From positions 744,001 to 808,000 of the forward strand of contig OZ253959.1 in NCBI GenBank assembly GCA_965267425.1: DNA of 64,000 bases. Direction: 5' to 3'. This document shows positions 35,098 through 43,929 of this stretch, one piece after another (the stretch's first letter is position 1; every line of letters starts with the position of its first letter). Source of the DNA: G965267425 sp965267425 (GTDB lineage: Bacteria; Bacteroidota; Bacteroidia; Flavobacteriales_E; Vicingaceae). Under the pieces are notes generated by a model that had not been told where the DNA came from, did not search any database, and worked only from the letters and a program-made list of their open reading frames with translations. Both the position numbers and the translations under genes were made by a program.

Positions 35098-36318
35098 ATG
35101 AAATCGTTCATTTATACCACATTAATAACCCTCTTATTTTGTGAATTGACCTACGCGCAGCAACAGGCCGTTTTCCCTAATTATGTTGAAATTTCTGAAA
35201 ATCCCAACAAGGAAAAATCTACCAATACATTGTATCAAAGAGCAAAAGATGACATCACCGGGTGGTATAATTTTGGTCAGGAATTATATGATTTAGGCGG
35301 CAATGTTGATTGGATTCGGAATGTATTGTTTCCTGATTCAACAGTTTTGGTTGAATTTTCAGGTGGAGTGACAGGCCCAGTGTGGAAACATTCATTAGGT
35401 CAGGTATTTGATCCCACTTCTGGTTATTTTGCACTCGATGATCCTGCAATTCCCGCTTATGCAGAATACTCATTGGATTCAATTCGTGTTTATTACCGAT
35501 ACAATCGCTTTCAGACAGCTCTTCCAGACACATTGGTTATTCAGTTTTACAAGGAAGAAAATTTAACACAAGGCCATTTTGGTACCGCAGGACAAACCGA
35601 CTACTATGCCTATGCCAATTCAGGATTTGATCACAAGACAGTACTAGGCACCGGAGAAAATAAAAAAATCACCTATGTATTAGAGAACAAGGATATAGCA
35701 GAATCGACTTCTGTGCTTACGTTTCCCGTTGAATTGAACATTGACAAAGGTGAAGTCTTTGGTGTTACGTTTACTTATTTTCCAGGCAATCCATATAACC
35801 AGGGAGATACCATTGATCCGTTGTATGCTCCTGCGCCTGCTAACCGAATCAATGCTTTTACCATCTTCGAATTCAGAGATAAAAGCAAGGTACAAGATGT
35901 AGATATTTTGAATAATGGTATGGTAGCCAGAACTTCTGTGCGATATAACCACGACAATCAAGGATGGAATGGTATGTATATCCCAGGGCAGGCGTTCTTT
36001 AACTTAACCTACCATCTTGATGTAGACTTTCATGTAACTTCATTGAATGTGCCTATTGGAATTGACGAAATACAAACCAATCAATTCGCCTTATTTCCAA
36101 ATCCTGTTTCTGATAAAATTTCAATTGGCACATCCAATGATATGCGAAACGTTGAGATGGTGATTAAGGATATGATGGGAAGGCAAATTTTAAATGAGTT
36201 TATAAATGAATTTGATCAACCAGTTGAGATCGATGTTTCATCGTTGAAATCAGGTACTTATCAAGTAATTTTTACTACGGATAATTACGTAGAAAACATT
36301 CTTTTTATAAAGAACTAG
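35098..36318 (+). CDS. T9SS cargo protein, tandem paralogue A
   Basis: A 406-residue secreted protein with a signal peptide (MKSFIYTTLITLLFCELTYA) and a T9SS type A sorting domain (about 330-406, FALFPNPVSDKISIG, ending NILFIKN). The N-terminal body has DDITGWYNFGQELYDLGGN (about 51-69), LFPDSTVLVEF (about 76-86) and SLGQVFDPTSGYF, all with counterparts in the next gene. No catalytic motif is recognised; a beta-rich binding or structural protein is likely. It has no close upstream neighbour and is followed after 135 bases by its paralogue. Confidence 0.8.
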   Translation: MKSFIYTTLITLLFCELTYAQQQAVFPNYVEISENPNKEKSTNTLYQRAKDDITGWYNFGQELYDLGGNVDWIRNVLFPDSTVLVEFSGGVTGPVWKHSLGQVFDPTSGYFALDDPAIPAYAEYSLDSIRVYYRYNRFQTALPDTLVIQFYKEENLTQGHFGTAGQTDYYAYANSGFDHKTVLGTGENKKITYVLENKDIAESTSVLTFPVELNIDKGEVFGVTFTYFPGNPYNQGDTIDPLYAPAPANRINAFTIFEFRDKSKVQDVDILNNGMVARTSVRYNHDNQGWNGMYIPGQAFFNLTYHLDVDFHVTSLNVPIGIDEIQTNQFALFPNPVSDKISIGTSNDMRNVEMVIKDMMGRQILNEFINEFDQPVEIDVSSLKSGTYQVIFTTDNYVENILFIKN

Positions 36319-36453
36319 TGAAAACTTATGATCCTAAAGTGCAGATGATCAAAGTGCTATGTGGTTGACAATATTTTTTTCACTCATTACAATATTATCA
36401 TAAAATGAACGTTTGAAAAGGAATTATACTACTAACACTTAAATTTAGTCGAG

Positions 36454-37677
36454 ATGAAAAATAAAACGACCATTTTATTTTTGACCTCACTACTTATGAA
36501 TTATTTTACTTCTGAACTATTTTCACAAACATTCTTAAACCATGATGAAATAGTAGAAATTCCATTCTTGAAACCGGCTCCAACAGATTTGGCTATGGCC
36601 AATCAAAAAGAAGACGTGATTGGCTGGTACAATTATGGTAAAGAAATTCGTGAAGTACATGGAAATACGGATTATTTGTCGTATTTCATTTTTCCGGATT
36701 CAACCGTACTTGGACAGTTTAGTACGAATTATCAATACATTAAGTCGCATTCAATTGGTCAGGTATTCGATCCAACTTGTAGAAATTATGGACTGGACAA
36801 CAAGCCATTACCAAAATCTGTAGATTATACCGTTGATTCTGTAAGATTTAAATATTCTTATAGACGACCCCAAAAAGATGTGTCGGATACGTTATTAATT
36901 CAGTTCTATAAACAGGCTGGATTAAGGCACGGGTTCAGCGTTACTCAGAACAGAGATACAATTGATTACTTTATTCCTTCATACGATTCATCGGCAAATG
37001 CTGGAAAGCATCCGTTTAAGGAAGTAAAATTTCTTCTTGAAGAAAAACATAATACGGATGTTTATGCGAAAACGTTAACCATTCCTGTGCTGATGGACAT
37101 TAACAAGGGTGAAAAGTTTGCGGTTACCGTTTCATATATTCCCGGAAACCCCTATGCCAAGGATGATGCGTTGAATTATACACCCAATTCACCTCAAAAG
37201 AAGATCAATGCGTTTTTGATGTTTATCTATAAAGATAAATCTAAGATTGACGATTTAGATGCATTTAATGGCCAATTGATAATTCATTCTGATGTCCGCT
37301 ATGGTTTTAACAAGCATGGATTTAATGGATATTATCTACCTGGAAATATATTCAATAGTGCACATTATCATACAGATATTTCGTTTCATGTAACGGCAGA
37401 GAATGTTCCTTTGGGAGTTGAAGAAAATGAAAAAATGATTTCGACAATTTACCCAAATCCAACATTGGACGTCGTTCACATGACATTTGATGAACCAATC
37501 GACAATATGAAATTGTCCTTAATTGATATGTCTGGAAGAATTGTTCATCAAGAACGTATGCCTCAAGGCAATTTTCAACATTCAATAGATGTTTCCCAAA
37601 TGGCACCTGGAACCTACGCTTTAAAGTTAATTTCAGATGCACATGTAGAAAGTCATATGATTAATGTTGCACGTTGA
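36454..37677 (+). CDS. T9SS cargo protein, tandem paralogue B
   Basis: A 407-residue secreted protein, paralogue of the preceding gene along its whole length. Signal peptide to about residue 24 (ELFSQ); EDVIGWYNYGKEIREVHGN (about 52-70) and FPDSTVLGQF match the equivalent segments of copy A; DINKGEKFAVTVSYIPGNPY corresponds to DKGEVFGVTFTYFPGNPY in copy A. A T9SS type A sorting domain follows (about 330-407, ISTIYPNPTLDVVHM, ending SHMINVAR). Sequence divergence is considerable, so the duplication is not recent. The function of both is unknown. Confidence 0.8.
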   Translation: MKNKTTILFLTSLLMNYFTSELFSQTFLNHDEIVEIPFLKPAPTDLAMANQKEDVIGWYNYGKEIREVHGNTDYLSYFIFPDSTVLGQFSTNYQYIKSHSIGQVFDPTCRNYGLDNKPLPKSVDYTVDSVRFKYSYRRPQKDVSDTLLIQFYKQAGLRHGFSVTQNRDTIDYFIPSYDSSANAGKHPFKEVKFLLEEKHNTDVYAKTLTIPVLMDINKGEKFAVTVSYIPGNPYAKDDALNYTPNSPQKKINAFLMFIYKDKSKIDDLDAFNGQLIIHSDVRYGFNKHGFNGYYLPGNIFNSAHYHTDISFHVTAENVPLGVEENEKMISTIYPNPTLDVVHMTFDEPIDNMKLSLIDMSGRIVHQERMPQGNFQHSIDVSQMAPGTYALKLISDAHVESHMINVAR

Positions 37678-37713
37678 TCATTGATAAGGAAAATTGGTAT
37701 TCCATTGACGCAT

Positions 37714-38724
37714 TCATGAGCAATGCAGAATTTGGAATACCATTTCTTTTGTTAATTCTCCTCCTTTTACTGAGGGATTGTTTACTCCTTTTGACATAAG
37801 GTCATAGGATTTCAAAATGGAAATAATGCTCACACAATCTTTAATCTTGTAATGTCTTGAAGCGCTTTCCAGGTCTTTCACAAAATAAGGAGAGATGCCC
37901 AAATTGGATGCTACATTTCGAGAGGACTTGTCTTTCAGATAGTGAAAATGAAGCAGGTTTGTAAAAAAGCGATAAACCGTACCTATGGTTAACTGAATAG
38001 GATGAAGTTTTTCATTCATGGCAAAATAAGCAGCAATTCGATTCGACTTGAGCACATCTCGTCTGCTGAGTGCATCAGTTAATTCAAACGCATTAAATTC
38101 CTTGCTTATTCCTACGTTGTTTTCAATGACAGAAGACGTAATTTGCTCTCCCTGTTTTAAATTGATAGAAATCTTTTCCAGTTCGTTAGAAATCGTTGAA
38201 AGATTATTTCCAAGATAATCCGCCAATAGCTGAGACTCTCGCGGTTCAATCAACAACCCTTTGTTTTTGACCTCATCTACTATCCATGAAGGGACTTGAT
38301 TTTCATAGAGTTTTTTGGACTCAAAAATTTCGGCATGTTTCTTAAATGCCTTGTAGTAATTTTTTCGTTTATCAATTTTTTTCTGCTTGTGAACAATTGC
38401 TAGGATGGTAGATGGAGTGGGGTTTTCCAAATATGAAATCAGATCATCTTTCCCACCCAAATGTTGTGCCTCTTTTACTAAAACTACATTGTGATTAGCC
38501 ATCATGGGATACCTTTTGGCTGCTGAAACCACATCTAACCCTTTGGATTCGAGCCCATAAAAAATGTTCATGTTAAAGGCCTTTTCTTCTTCCGAAAGAA
38601 TATTGTGCTCAATTAACTCAACCAGTTGATCAATGAAATAATCTTCATCACCAGTAAGTAAATACACTGGTTTGTATATTTTGCGCTTGATGTCGGCTCT
38701 GATGCTGGCGAATGAATTATCCAT
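37714..38724 (-). CDS. holA: DNA polymerase III subunit delta
   Basis: A 336-residue clamp-loader subunit that opens the beta clamp. The N-terminal domain has KPVYLLTGDEDYFIDQLVE (residues 18-36), with typical HolA spacing; the middle has NNLSTISNELEKISINL (around 170-187); the C-terminal collar domain has GTVYRFFTNLLHFHYL around residue 255. It lacks a Walker A motif, as expected for delta. DnaX of the same complex is encoded at 7.6-9.7 kb. It diverges from the HsdR_N-like gene with only 34 bases between starts. Confidence 0.92.
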   Translation of the reverse strand: MDNSFASIRADIKRKIYKPVYLLTGDEDYFIDQLVELIEHNILSEEEKAFNMNIFYGLESKGLDVVSAAKRYPMMANHNVVLVKEAQHLGGKDDLISYLENPTPSTILAIVHKQKKIDKRKNYYKAFKKHAEIFESKKLYENQVPSWIVDEVKNKGLLIEPRESQLLADYLGNNLSTISNELEKISINLKQGEQITSSVIENNVGISKEFNAFELTDALSRRDVLKSNRIAAYFAMNEKLHPIQLTIGTVYRFFTNLLHFHYLKDKSSRNVASNLGISPYFVKDLESASRHYKIKDCVSIISILKSYDLMSKGVNNPSVKGGELTKEMVFQILHCS

Positions 38725-38743
38725 GTGATGTATTCGGAAGTAG

Positions 38744-38751
38744 TATATTCG
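38744..38751 (+). promoter_or_regulatory. Near-consensus -7 box (TATATTCG) of HsdR_N-like gene
   Basis: TATATTCG differs from TAnnTTTG at one position and ends seven bases before the ATG at 38759, giving a very short leader. It lies in the 34-base gap shared with divergent holA. Confidence 0.4.
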
Positions 38752-38758
38752 TCTTTAA

Positions 38759-39217
38759 ATGAAATTCAAATCCCTCAATTTACCTACTTATTCTTTTAAA
38801 ATTAAAAAAGAACCTCAAGGTCAAAAGATATTTGACGAAATTAGAAAGAAATACTTGGTTCTCACACCTGAAGAATGGGTTCGTCAGCATTTTATTCAAT
38901 ATTTGAAAAACCAACTTGGATATCCTGCGGGACTTATGTTGGTTGAAAGCGGTTTAAAAGTAAATTCCACGAGTAAACGCTCTGATGTGCTGATTTATAA
39001 TGCTGAAGGAAATAAACTGATGCTCATAGAATGCAAAGCTCCTGACATTGAATTGAATCAGGATGTTTTTGATCAGGCTGGCAGATATAACAAAGTTTAC
39101 CAAGCTCCCTATTTGATAATCACAAATGGCCTGCAGCATTATTGCGTTCGCATTGATTTTAACACAGGCAAGACAGAATTTTTACCAGAAATTCCCAAAT
39201 ATTCTGAGATTCCATAG
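38759..39217 (+). CDS. HsdR_N-like protein with PD-(D/E)XK nuclease fold
   Basis: A 152-residue protein matching the stand-alone type I restriction enzyme R subunit N-terminal family common in Bacteroidota. The nuclease-type core is visible: Asp76 in KRSDVLIY and Glu91-x-Lys93 in LIECKAPDI, then the helix QAGRYNKVYQAPYLIITNG. There are no hsdM or hsdS genes or helicase domain, so this is not a restriction system by itself. The conserved habit of such genes near holA suggests a housekeeping nucleic-acid role; this is recollection of synteny. Its end is 12 bases before the S8 peptidase start. Confidence 0.8.
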   Translation: MKFKSLNLPTYSFKIKKEPQGQKIFDEIRKKYLVLTPEEWVRQHFIQYLKNQLGYPAGLMLVESGLKVNSTSKRSDVLIYNAEGNKLMLIECKAPDIELNQDVFDQAGRYNKVYQAPYLIITNGLQHYCVRIDFNTGKTEFLPEIPKYSEIP

Positions 39218-39229
39218 TATTTTAGTAGT

Positions 39230-41818
39230 ATGCGCATAAAGGCATTCATATTCTTACTTGTATTTTCTTTTCCATCGGTTAAAAGCATTATAGGCCAGTC
39301 GGTTGAGTCGAAATTGAATATTGCACTGATGGCGGCCATAGATCAAAATGGTCCGGATGAACATTTGACCTTGGCAGTTTCTGGAGACCTTTCTGCCATT
39401 GAACGGTTTGTTGCTGAGAAAAATGGAATTTGTCGTTTATATGCTGGTTGGGCTAGCGTTACGTTGCAGACCAAATGGGTGAAGGAATTCAGTTTTCAAC
39501 CATTTGTTTCGCGCATTGAATACGATCTTCAACATGCCATACCATTAAATGATTCCATGTTGGTCAATAATAATGTTTTACCGGTTATTAATCAGGATAG
39601 TGGATTAATCGAAACATATGATGGATCTGGGGTAATTATCGGTTTTATTGATACGGGATTGGACTTTTTACATCCGGACTTTCAAGATACACTGGGAAAT
39701 ACAAGAGTTCTAAAAATTTGGGATCAAGGGCAGGATACATTGATTTCCTCGCGCATTCCAACCTATGGATATGGACAGGTTTGGGATTCTACAGACATCA
39801 ACTCAGGAAATTGTACACATGATGATGATATATTCAGTCATGGCACCAATGTTTCTGGTGTGGCAGTGTCAAATGGAAATGCCACAGGTCAATTTCGTGG
39901 AGTGGCACCTGAAGCGCATATCATAGCTGTGGCTTCCAATTTCTCATCTTCCAACTGGTTGGCCACTGTGGTTGATGCTGTTGAATGGATATTCCTGCAA
40001 GCAGATGCGTATGATATGCCTTGTGTTATCAATATAAGCGCCGGAGATTACCTGGGATCTCATGATGCGCTTGATCCATATGCCATTGCCATTGATAGTA
40101 TGATACAGGCAAAAAGGGGAAGAGTGGTAACATGTGCCGCAGGTAATGCTGGAAATTCCTTTCATCACTTGGGATATGATGTGGATTCAGATACCAGTTT
40201 TACATGGTTTGAATACAATGGTACGTCAGCATTGGGATATGGATCCGTGTATTTTCGACTTTGGGCGGATACTGCAGACTTTAATCAGGTGCAATTTGCT
40301 GTTGGTGCGGATAAAGTAAGTGGAGGTTATGCGTTTAGAGGGCACACGCCTTTTGACAATATATCCAATCGTTTAAACATGTTGGTTTCCGATACGTTGA
40401 AAAGTGTTTCCGGAAATGTGCTAGGCGTTGTTGATACCTATGCAGAAGAATCAGATGGTCGATATTTTTTGGAAGTACATATGGCGCAACCCGATTCAAA
40501 TCAATATGCGTTTCGATTTATGACTACAGGGTCTGGTCACTTCGATGTTTGGTCTGCGAAATGGTTGGGAATATCGGATATGGTAAAAACAGGCTTACCT
40601 ACGGTTGTTCAATTTCCGGATATCGCTAACTACAAACAACCGGATACCTTGATGACAATGGTAAGCAGTTTTACATGTCTGCCTTCTGTCATCACAGTTG
40701 CCAATTATGTTAACAGAAATGAATATTTGGACGTAAACTCGGTTGTTCAGACTTTTCCTGATGTTCCTGGTGAAATCGCCGATAATTCAAGTCTTGGACC
40801 TACACGTTCATTGTTGCAGAAACCTGATATTGCTGCAAGTGGCGCCATTACATTATCAGCTAACCGATTGGCAAGTATTCCTTTGCACGTCAATAACGGT
40901 CAAAGTGACAGAATTGCCCTGGGTGGTTTTCATAAAAGAAATGGAGGAACCTCCATGGCATGTCCGGTTGTATCAGGTTTGGCGGGATTATACTTGCAAA
41001 AGTGCCCAAATGCTGATTTTCAGGAAATCCAAAATGCCATAGTGAATACAGCCAAACAAGATACATTTACTTCATCCGTTCTTCCAGATCCTACCTGGGG
41101 GTATGGAAAGGCAGATGTTTATCAAGCATTGCTTGAATCCTCTTATGTTCCGGATATTTTACCTTCCAATCAATTGGATGTTTGTGAAGGAGATTCCATT
41201 GAAATATCGGGTGAAATAGGATTTGAAAGCTATTGGTGGAGTAGTGGTGATAGTGGAATAGCTGTCACCGCATTTGGTGATTATACCAATAGGCTTTATG
41301 TAAGCAACAATGCAGGATGTCTAGGCACGGATTCAGTTTCCGTTACTGAACGTGCATTGCCGGACAAACCAACTGTGACCACATTCATTGGTGGTTTAGA
41401 ATCTTCAATAGCCGATGCGTATCAGTGGTACGAAAACGGACAATTATTGCCTGGTGAAACCAATCAGCAACTACTTATTGCAGGCACAGGTTATTATCAA
41501 GTCGAGGTATTTAACACATTCTTATGTTCCTCCATTTCTGATTCAACGTTTTATACAACAATATCAGAATTGAACGTATTGCAGACATCACGGGTTTTCC
41601 CTAATCCATCTGATCAAAAATTAATTGTGGAAAGTTCTGTTGCCCCTACCCAAAATGTTGAACTTAACCTATATGATGTGGTAGGACAAAAATTAATGTC
41701 GAGAGTTTTTACTCAGCGTATAACATTAAATGTATCAGATTTGGAAAACGGTCATTACCTTCTGGAATTGCGTTCGGCTGGTGAATCCAAACAATTCAAC
41801 ATCATCATTGCCCATTGA
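39230..41818 (+). CDS. Subtilisin-like serine peptidase (S8) with T9SS sorting domain
   Basis: An 862-residue secreted protease. Signal peptide at the N terminus; an inhibitor-like propeptide may cover about 25-110. The catalytic triad is Asp141 (GFIDTGLDFLHPDF), His204 (FSHGTNVSG) and Ser575 (GGTSMACPV). About 230 residues of beta-rich insertion lie between the His and Ser blocks. The C-terminal T9SS type A domain (about 785-862, SRVFPNPSDQKLIVES) targets it to the cell surface. A near-consensus -7 box (TATTTTAG) ends four bases before the ATG. It meets the small barrel protein gene end to end, with adjacent stops and no terminator visible. Confidence 0.92.
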   Translation: MRIKAFIFLLVFSFPSVKSIIGQSVESKLNIALMAAIDQNGPDEHLTLAVSGDLSAIERFVAEKNGICRLYAGWASVTLQTKWVKEFSFQPFVSRIEYDLQHAIPLNDSMLVNNNVLPVINQDSGLIETYDGSGVIIGFIDTGLDFLHPDFQDTLGNTRVLKIWDQGQDTLISSRIPTYGYGQVWDSTDINSGNCTHDDDIFSHGTNVSGVAVSNGNATGQFRGVAPEAHIIAVASNFSSSNWLATVVDAVEWIFLQADAYDMPCVINISAGDYLGSHDALDPYAIAIDSMIQAKRGRVVTCAAGNAGNSFHHLGYDVDSDTSFTWFEYNGTSALGYGSVYFRLWADTADFNQVQFAVGADKVSGGYAFRGHTPFDNISNRLNMLVSDTLKSVSGNVLGVVDTYAEESDGRYFLEVHMAQPDSNQYAFRFMTTGSGHFDVWSAKWLGISDMVKTGLPTVVQFPDIANYKQPDTLMTMVSSFTCLPSVITVANYVNRNEYLDVNSVVQTFPDVPGEIADNSSLGPTRSLLQKPDIAASGAITLSANRLASIPLHVNNGQSDRIALGGFHKRNGGTSMACPVVSGLAGLYLQKCPNADFQEIQNAIVNTAKQDTFTSSVLPDPTWGYGKADVYQALLESSYVPDILPSNQLDVCEGDSIEISGEIGFESYWWSSGDSGIAVTAFGDYTNRLYVSNNAGCLGTDSVSVTERALPDKPTVTTFIGGLESSIADAYQWYENGQLLPGETNQQLLIAGTGYYQVEVFNTFLCSSISDSTFYTTISELNVLQTSRVFPNPSDQKLIVESSVAPTQNVELNLYDVVGQKLMSRVFTQRITLNVSDLENGHYLLELRSAGESKQFNIIIAH

Positions 41819-42268
41819 TTACTTGATGTAATACCTGGCGCCAATGGCAGCATTCAAATAGAAGTCGGTTGAAGGAATAACATTGATTCCAGGAACAATT
41901 TCAAGAAATGCACCAATGGGAACATCATCAAATAAATAATTTGCTCCAACCGGAATCCTCACACCAATTTCTACATCACTGCGAAAAGCAATACGTCCTC
42001 CAATCCCGTAATAAAGAGGTAATTTCCCAACTGTAACCGGAAAGATGTCAAAATGATGCATCAAAAAGTCACTATGCAAATGAAGAGATTGCTCGTCTAC
42101 AAAAGACCAAGCTATTGCTGCATCAATGGCCGTGGTTTCAGAAGTCCACTGTTTGTAGGAAAATCCTGTTGGTTCGCCTAAAATGATACCGATTCCCGCG
42201 TTTTTATCCTGGGCGTGCGCTGCTATTCCTACAAGCAACATCAATGGAAACAAAAACCTTCTTAACAT
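41819..42268 (-). CDS. Small outer-membrane beta-barrel-like protein
   Basis: A 149-residue protein from the ATG at 42268; the preceding in-frame TTG (42271) is ignored. The signal peptide ends at about residue 20 (GIAAHAQ). The mature chain alternates hydrophobic and polar residues with Gly turns (GIGIILGEPTGFSYKQW, IGVRIPVGANYLF, LNAAIGARYYIK), as in small eight-stranded barrels of the DUF3996-like group. An exact -7 box (TACTTTTG, 42288-42295 on the minus strand) lies 19 bases upstream. Function is unknown. Confidence 0.72.
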   Translation of the reverse strand: MLRRFLFPLMLLVGIAAHAQDKNAGIGIILGEPTGFSYKQWTSETTAIDAAIAWSFVDEQSLHLHSDFLMHHFDIFPVTVGKLPLYYGIGGRIAFRSDVEIGVRIPVGANYLFDDVPIGAFLEIVPGINVIPSTDFYLNAAIGARYYIK

Positions 42269-42287
42269 CAAATAGAATTTTGAGCGT

Positions 42288-42295
42288 CAAAAGTA
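42288..42295 (-). promoter_or_regulatory. -7 box of small barrel gene (TACTTTTG)
   Basis: Exact TAnnTTTG match read on the minus strand, 19 bases before the ATG at 42268. Confidence 0.55.
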
Positions 42296-42321
42296 ATGAA
42301 GAAAGAAGAATCAGACGAAAA

Positions 42322-42723
42322 TTAAAGGGGTCGATCTAAATTAATGATGCGACAATTTTTTTCTACGTTCAACGTAGTTTTCCATTGGGTGCCATCTCCA
42401 GCATTCGCAACCAATTCATAATTCCCTGGAAACAATGTAAGTGTTACTGCCGAGTAGTTTTCACCACACAAAGGCGCCGTGATTGGATAATAATAAGAAA
42501 TGGTTCCTTCGTAATTATCATTCAAAAAGATATCAATGAGACCATGATCTGTGTCAGTATAAATGGTACTGCTGTAAATGCATGAACCGTCATCCTTATG
42601 CGCTTCAAAATCATAGTTCCATGCATTGGGATCAATACAACCTTGCTTACGTGTGCATGAACTTATTGAGATCAACATAAGAGAAAAGCTGATTAAATAA
42701 ACTAGGCGTTTACTGAAAATCAT
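42322..42723 (-). CDS. Small lipoprotein with Cys-rich N-terminal segment
   Basis: 133 residues from the ATG at 42723. The frame is open to 42801, but that part would overlap the divergent gene and the promoter at 42727-42734. The lipobox is ISISSC (Cys near residue 23), followed by KQGCIDPNAWNYDFEAHKDD (about 26-45) and GSCIY, a calcium-loop-like or thrombospondin type 3-like segment often found in Bacteroidota surface proteins. The rest is beta-rich (NYSAVTLTLFPGNYELV). Function is unknown. Only three bases separate the -7 box from the ATG. Confidence 0.7.
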   Translation of the reverse strand: MIFSKRLVYLISFSLMLISISSCTRKQGCIDPNAWNYDFEAHKDDGSCIYSSTIYTDTDHGLIDIFLNDNYEGTISYYYPITAPLCGENYSAVTLTLFPGNYELVANAGDGTQWKTTLNVEKNCRIINLDRPL

Positions 42724-42726
42724 ACT

Positions 42727-42734
42727 CAAAATTA
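42727..42734 (-). promoter_or_regulatory. -7 box of small lipoprotein gene (TAATTTTG), possibly leaderless
   Basis: Exact TAnnTTTG match on the minus strand, followed after AGT by the ATG at 42723. The spacing is identical to that of the promoter at 24755-24762. Confidence 0.5.
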
Positions 42735-42783
42735 AGGAATCTGGGTTAATTCGTGCCTTACAATTATTTCTTAATTTAGATCC

Positions 42784-43278
42784 ATGGCTTTGAAAGCACA
42801 TATGGGCAGTCTTTTACTTGTTTTGCTGATGATCACTTCTTGTTCTGAAAAAGGTGATATTCCGTATATAGAAGAAAATAAAGACAATCTTCAACCCATA
42901 TATTACCACGATGCTTCAGGCACTTATTCTGGTGAATTAACCACCACATATTCAGATGGAAGTACTAAAACTGACTTCAATCATGAAATGAAAATTACCG
43001 AAATGAATTTTGATTCCGTTTCAATGCGAGGTGTATCAAATATATTGGATTGGGATTTGCATGCACTTCTTTACCGTGTGACAGATGGTATTTATCTGGC
43101 ATTTGAAGAAAAAGTGGATGAAGATCAAGTGTTGCGAGGAGTGCCTTTGGTTGGACGCCCTGAATTCAACGGAATTAATGAGGTATCCACAGGTTATATA
43201 GAATTCACGGTTGAGGTGATTACAGGAACAGATACCGTTGAACAGTATTATTTTGGTAAAAACAACAGTAACGATTAA
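42784..43278 (+). CDS. Small lipoprotein of unknown function
   Basis: A 164-residue predicted lipoprotein. The signal sequence ends in MITSCSEKG (Cys20), after a hydrophobic helix; Met7 is an alternative start. The mature part contains DASGTYSGELTTTYSDGS (about 45-62) and EVSTGYIEFTVEVI, a beta-rich pattern of lipocalin-like or Ig-like small lipoproteins. No family is recognised. It is divergent from the other small lipoprotein, with 60 bases between starts. A near-consensus -7 box (TAATTTAG) ends four bases before the ATG. Confidence 0.7.
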   Translation: MALKAHMGSLLLVLLMITSCSEKGDIPYIEENKDNLQPIYYHDASGTYSGELTTTYSDGSTKTDFNHEMKITEMNFDSVSMRGVSNILDWDLHALLYRVTDGIYLAFEEKVDEDQVLRGVPLVGRPEFNGINEVSTGYIEFTVEVITGTDTVEQYYFGKNNSND

Positions 43279-43308
43279 TATTCGAATCAGATCGTATCGC
43301 AAATCCTA

Positions 43309-43316
43309 TATATTTG
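43309..43316 (+). promoter_or_regulatory. -7 box of DUF5606 gene (TATATTTG)
   Basis: Exact TAnnTTTG match. The last three bases are the TTG that opens the long reading frame at 43314, so that frame start is not a real start codon. Confidence 0.6.
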
Positions 43317-43331
43317 CACAAATTTCAATGC

Positions 43332-43916
43332 ATGACGTTAGAAGGAATCATTTCAATTTCAGGTAAACCCGGTTTATTTAAAGTAGTTACTCAGATCAAA
43401 AATGGACTCATTGTTGAGTCGTTGGCAGATAAAAAAAGAATTCCGGTTTATTCATCCCATCGTGTTAGTGCACTGGACGATATCAGTATTTATACGTATG
43501 ATGATGATATGCCATTGGGCGAAGTGTTTGATAAAATTGATAAGAAGGAAAAGGGCGGAGAATGCATTCATCATAAATCCAAGCCGGAAGAACTAAAAGG
43601 ATACTTGGAGCAGATAGTTGATAATTTTGACAGGGAAAGAGTATATAACTCTGATATTTCCAAATTATTTCAATGGTATAATCTTCTGCAAAACTCTGGT
43701 ATGATTGAAGAGTTGAAGAAAAAAACAGAAGAGGCCAAAAAAGAGGACAAAGCAGAAAATACGGAAGAGGCCAAGACGAAATCAACTGGAGATAAACCCA
43801 AAGAGAAATCAGCTTCAAAAAAAGCTACCAAGAAACCAACGCCAAAGACCAAAGCTCAAGCTAAGCCTGCTCCAAAAAAGGCTGCTGCTCCCAGAAAAAC
43901 GTCTACAAAAAAATAA
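43332..43916 (+). CDS. DUF5606 domain protein with Lys/Ala/Pro-rich tail
   Basis: 194 residues from the ATG at 43332 (MTLEGIISISGKPGLFKV), a start chosen because the upstream TTG lies inside the promoter. The N-terminal half (1-140) fits the Bacteroidota DUF5606 family (KVVTQIKNGLIVESL, YSSHRVSALDDISIYT). The C-terminal tail (about 140-194) is a low-complexity Lys/Ala/Pro stretch (TKAQAKPAPKKAAAPRKT), similar to histone H1-like tails and probably nucleic-acid or acidic-surface binding. Function is unknown. It is followed after 13 bases by the M3 peptidase gene. Confidence 0.82.
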   Translation: MTLEGIISISGKPGLFKVVTQIKNGLIVESLADKKRIPVYSSHRVSALDDISIYTYDDDMPLGEVFDKIDKKEKGGECIHHKSKPEELKGYLEQIVDNFDRERVYNSDISKLFQWYNLLQNSGMIEELKKKTEEAKKEDKAENTEEAKTKSTGDKPKEKSASKKATKKPTPKTKAQAKPAPKKAAAPRKTSTKK

Positions 43917-43929
43917 ATTCCCCTTTCAC

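Noticed and set aside
38759..39217. HsdR_N-like gene as part of a type I restriction system
   Set aside because: No hsdM, hsdS or helicase domain is nearby and the protein is only 152 residues.
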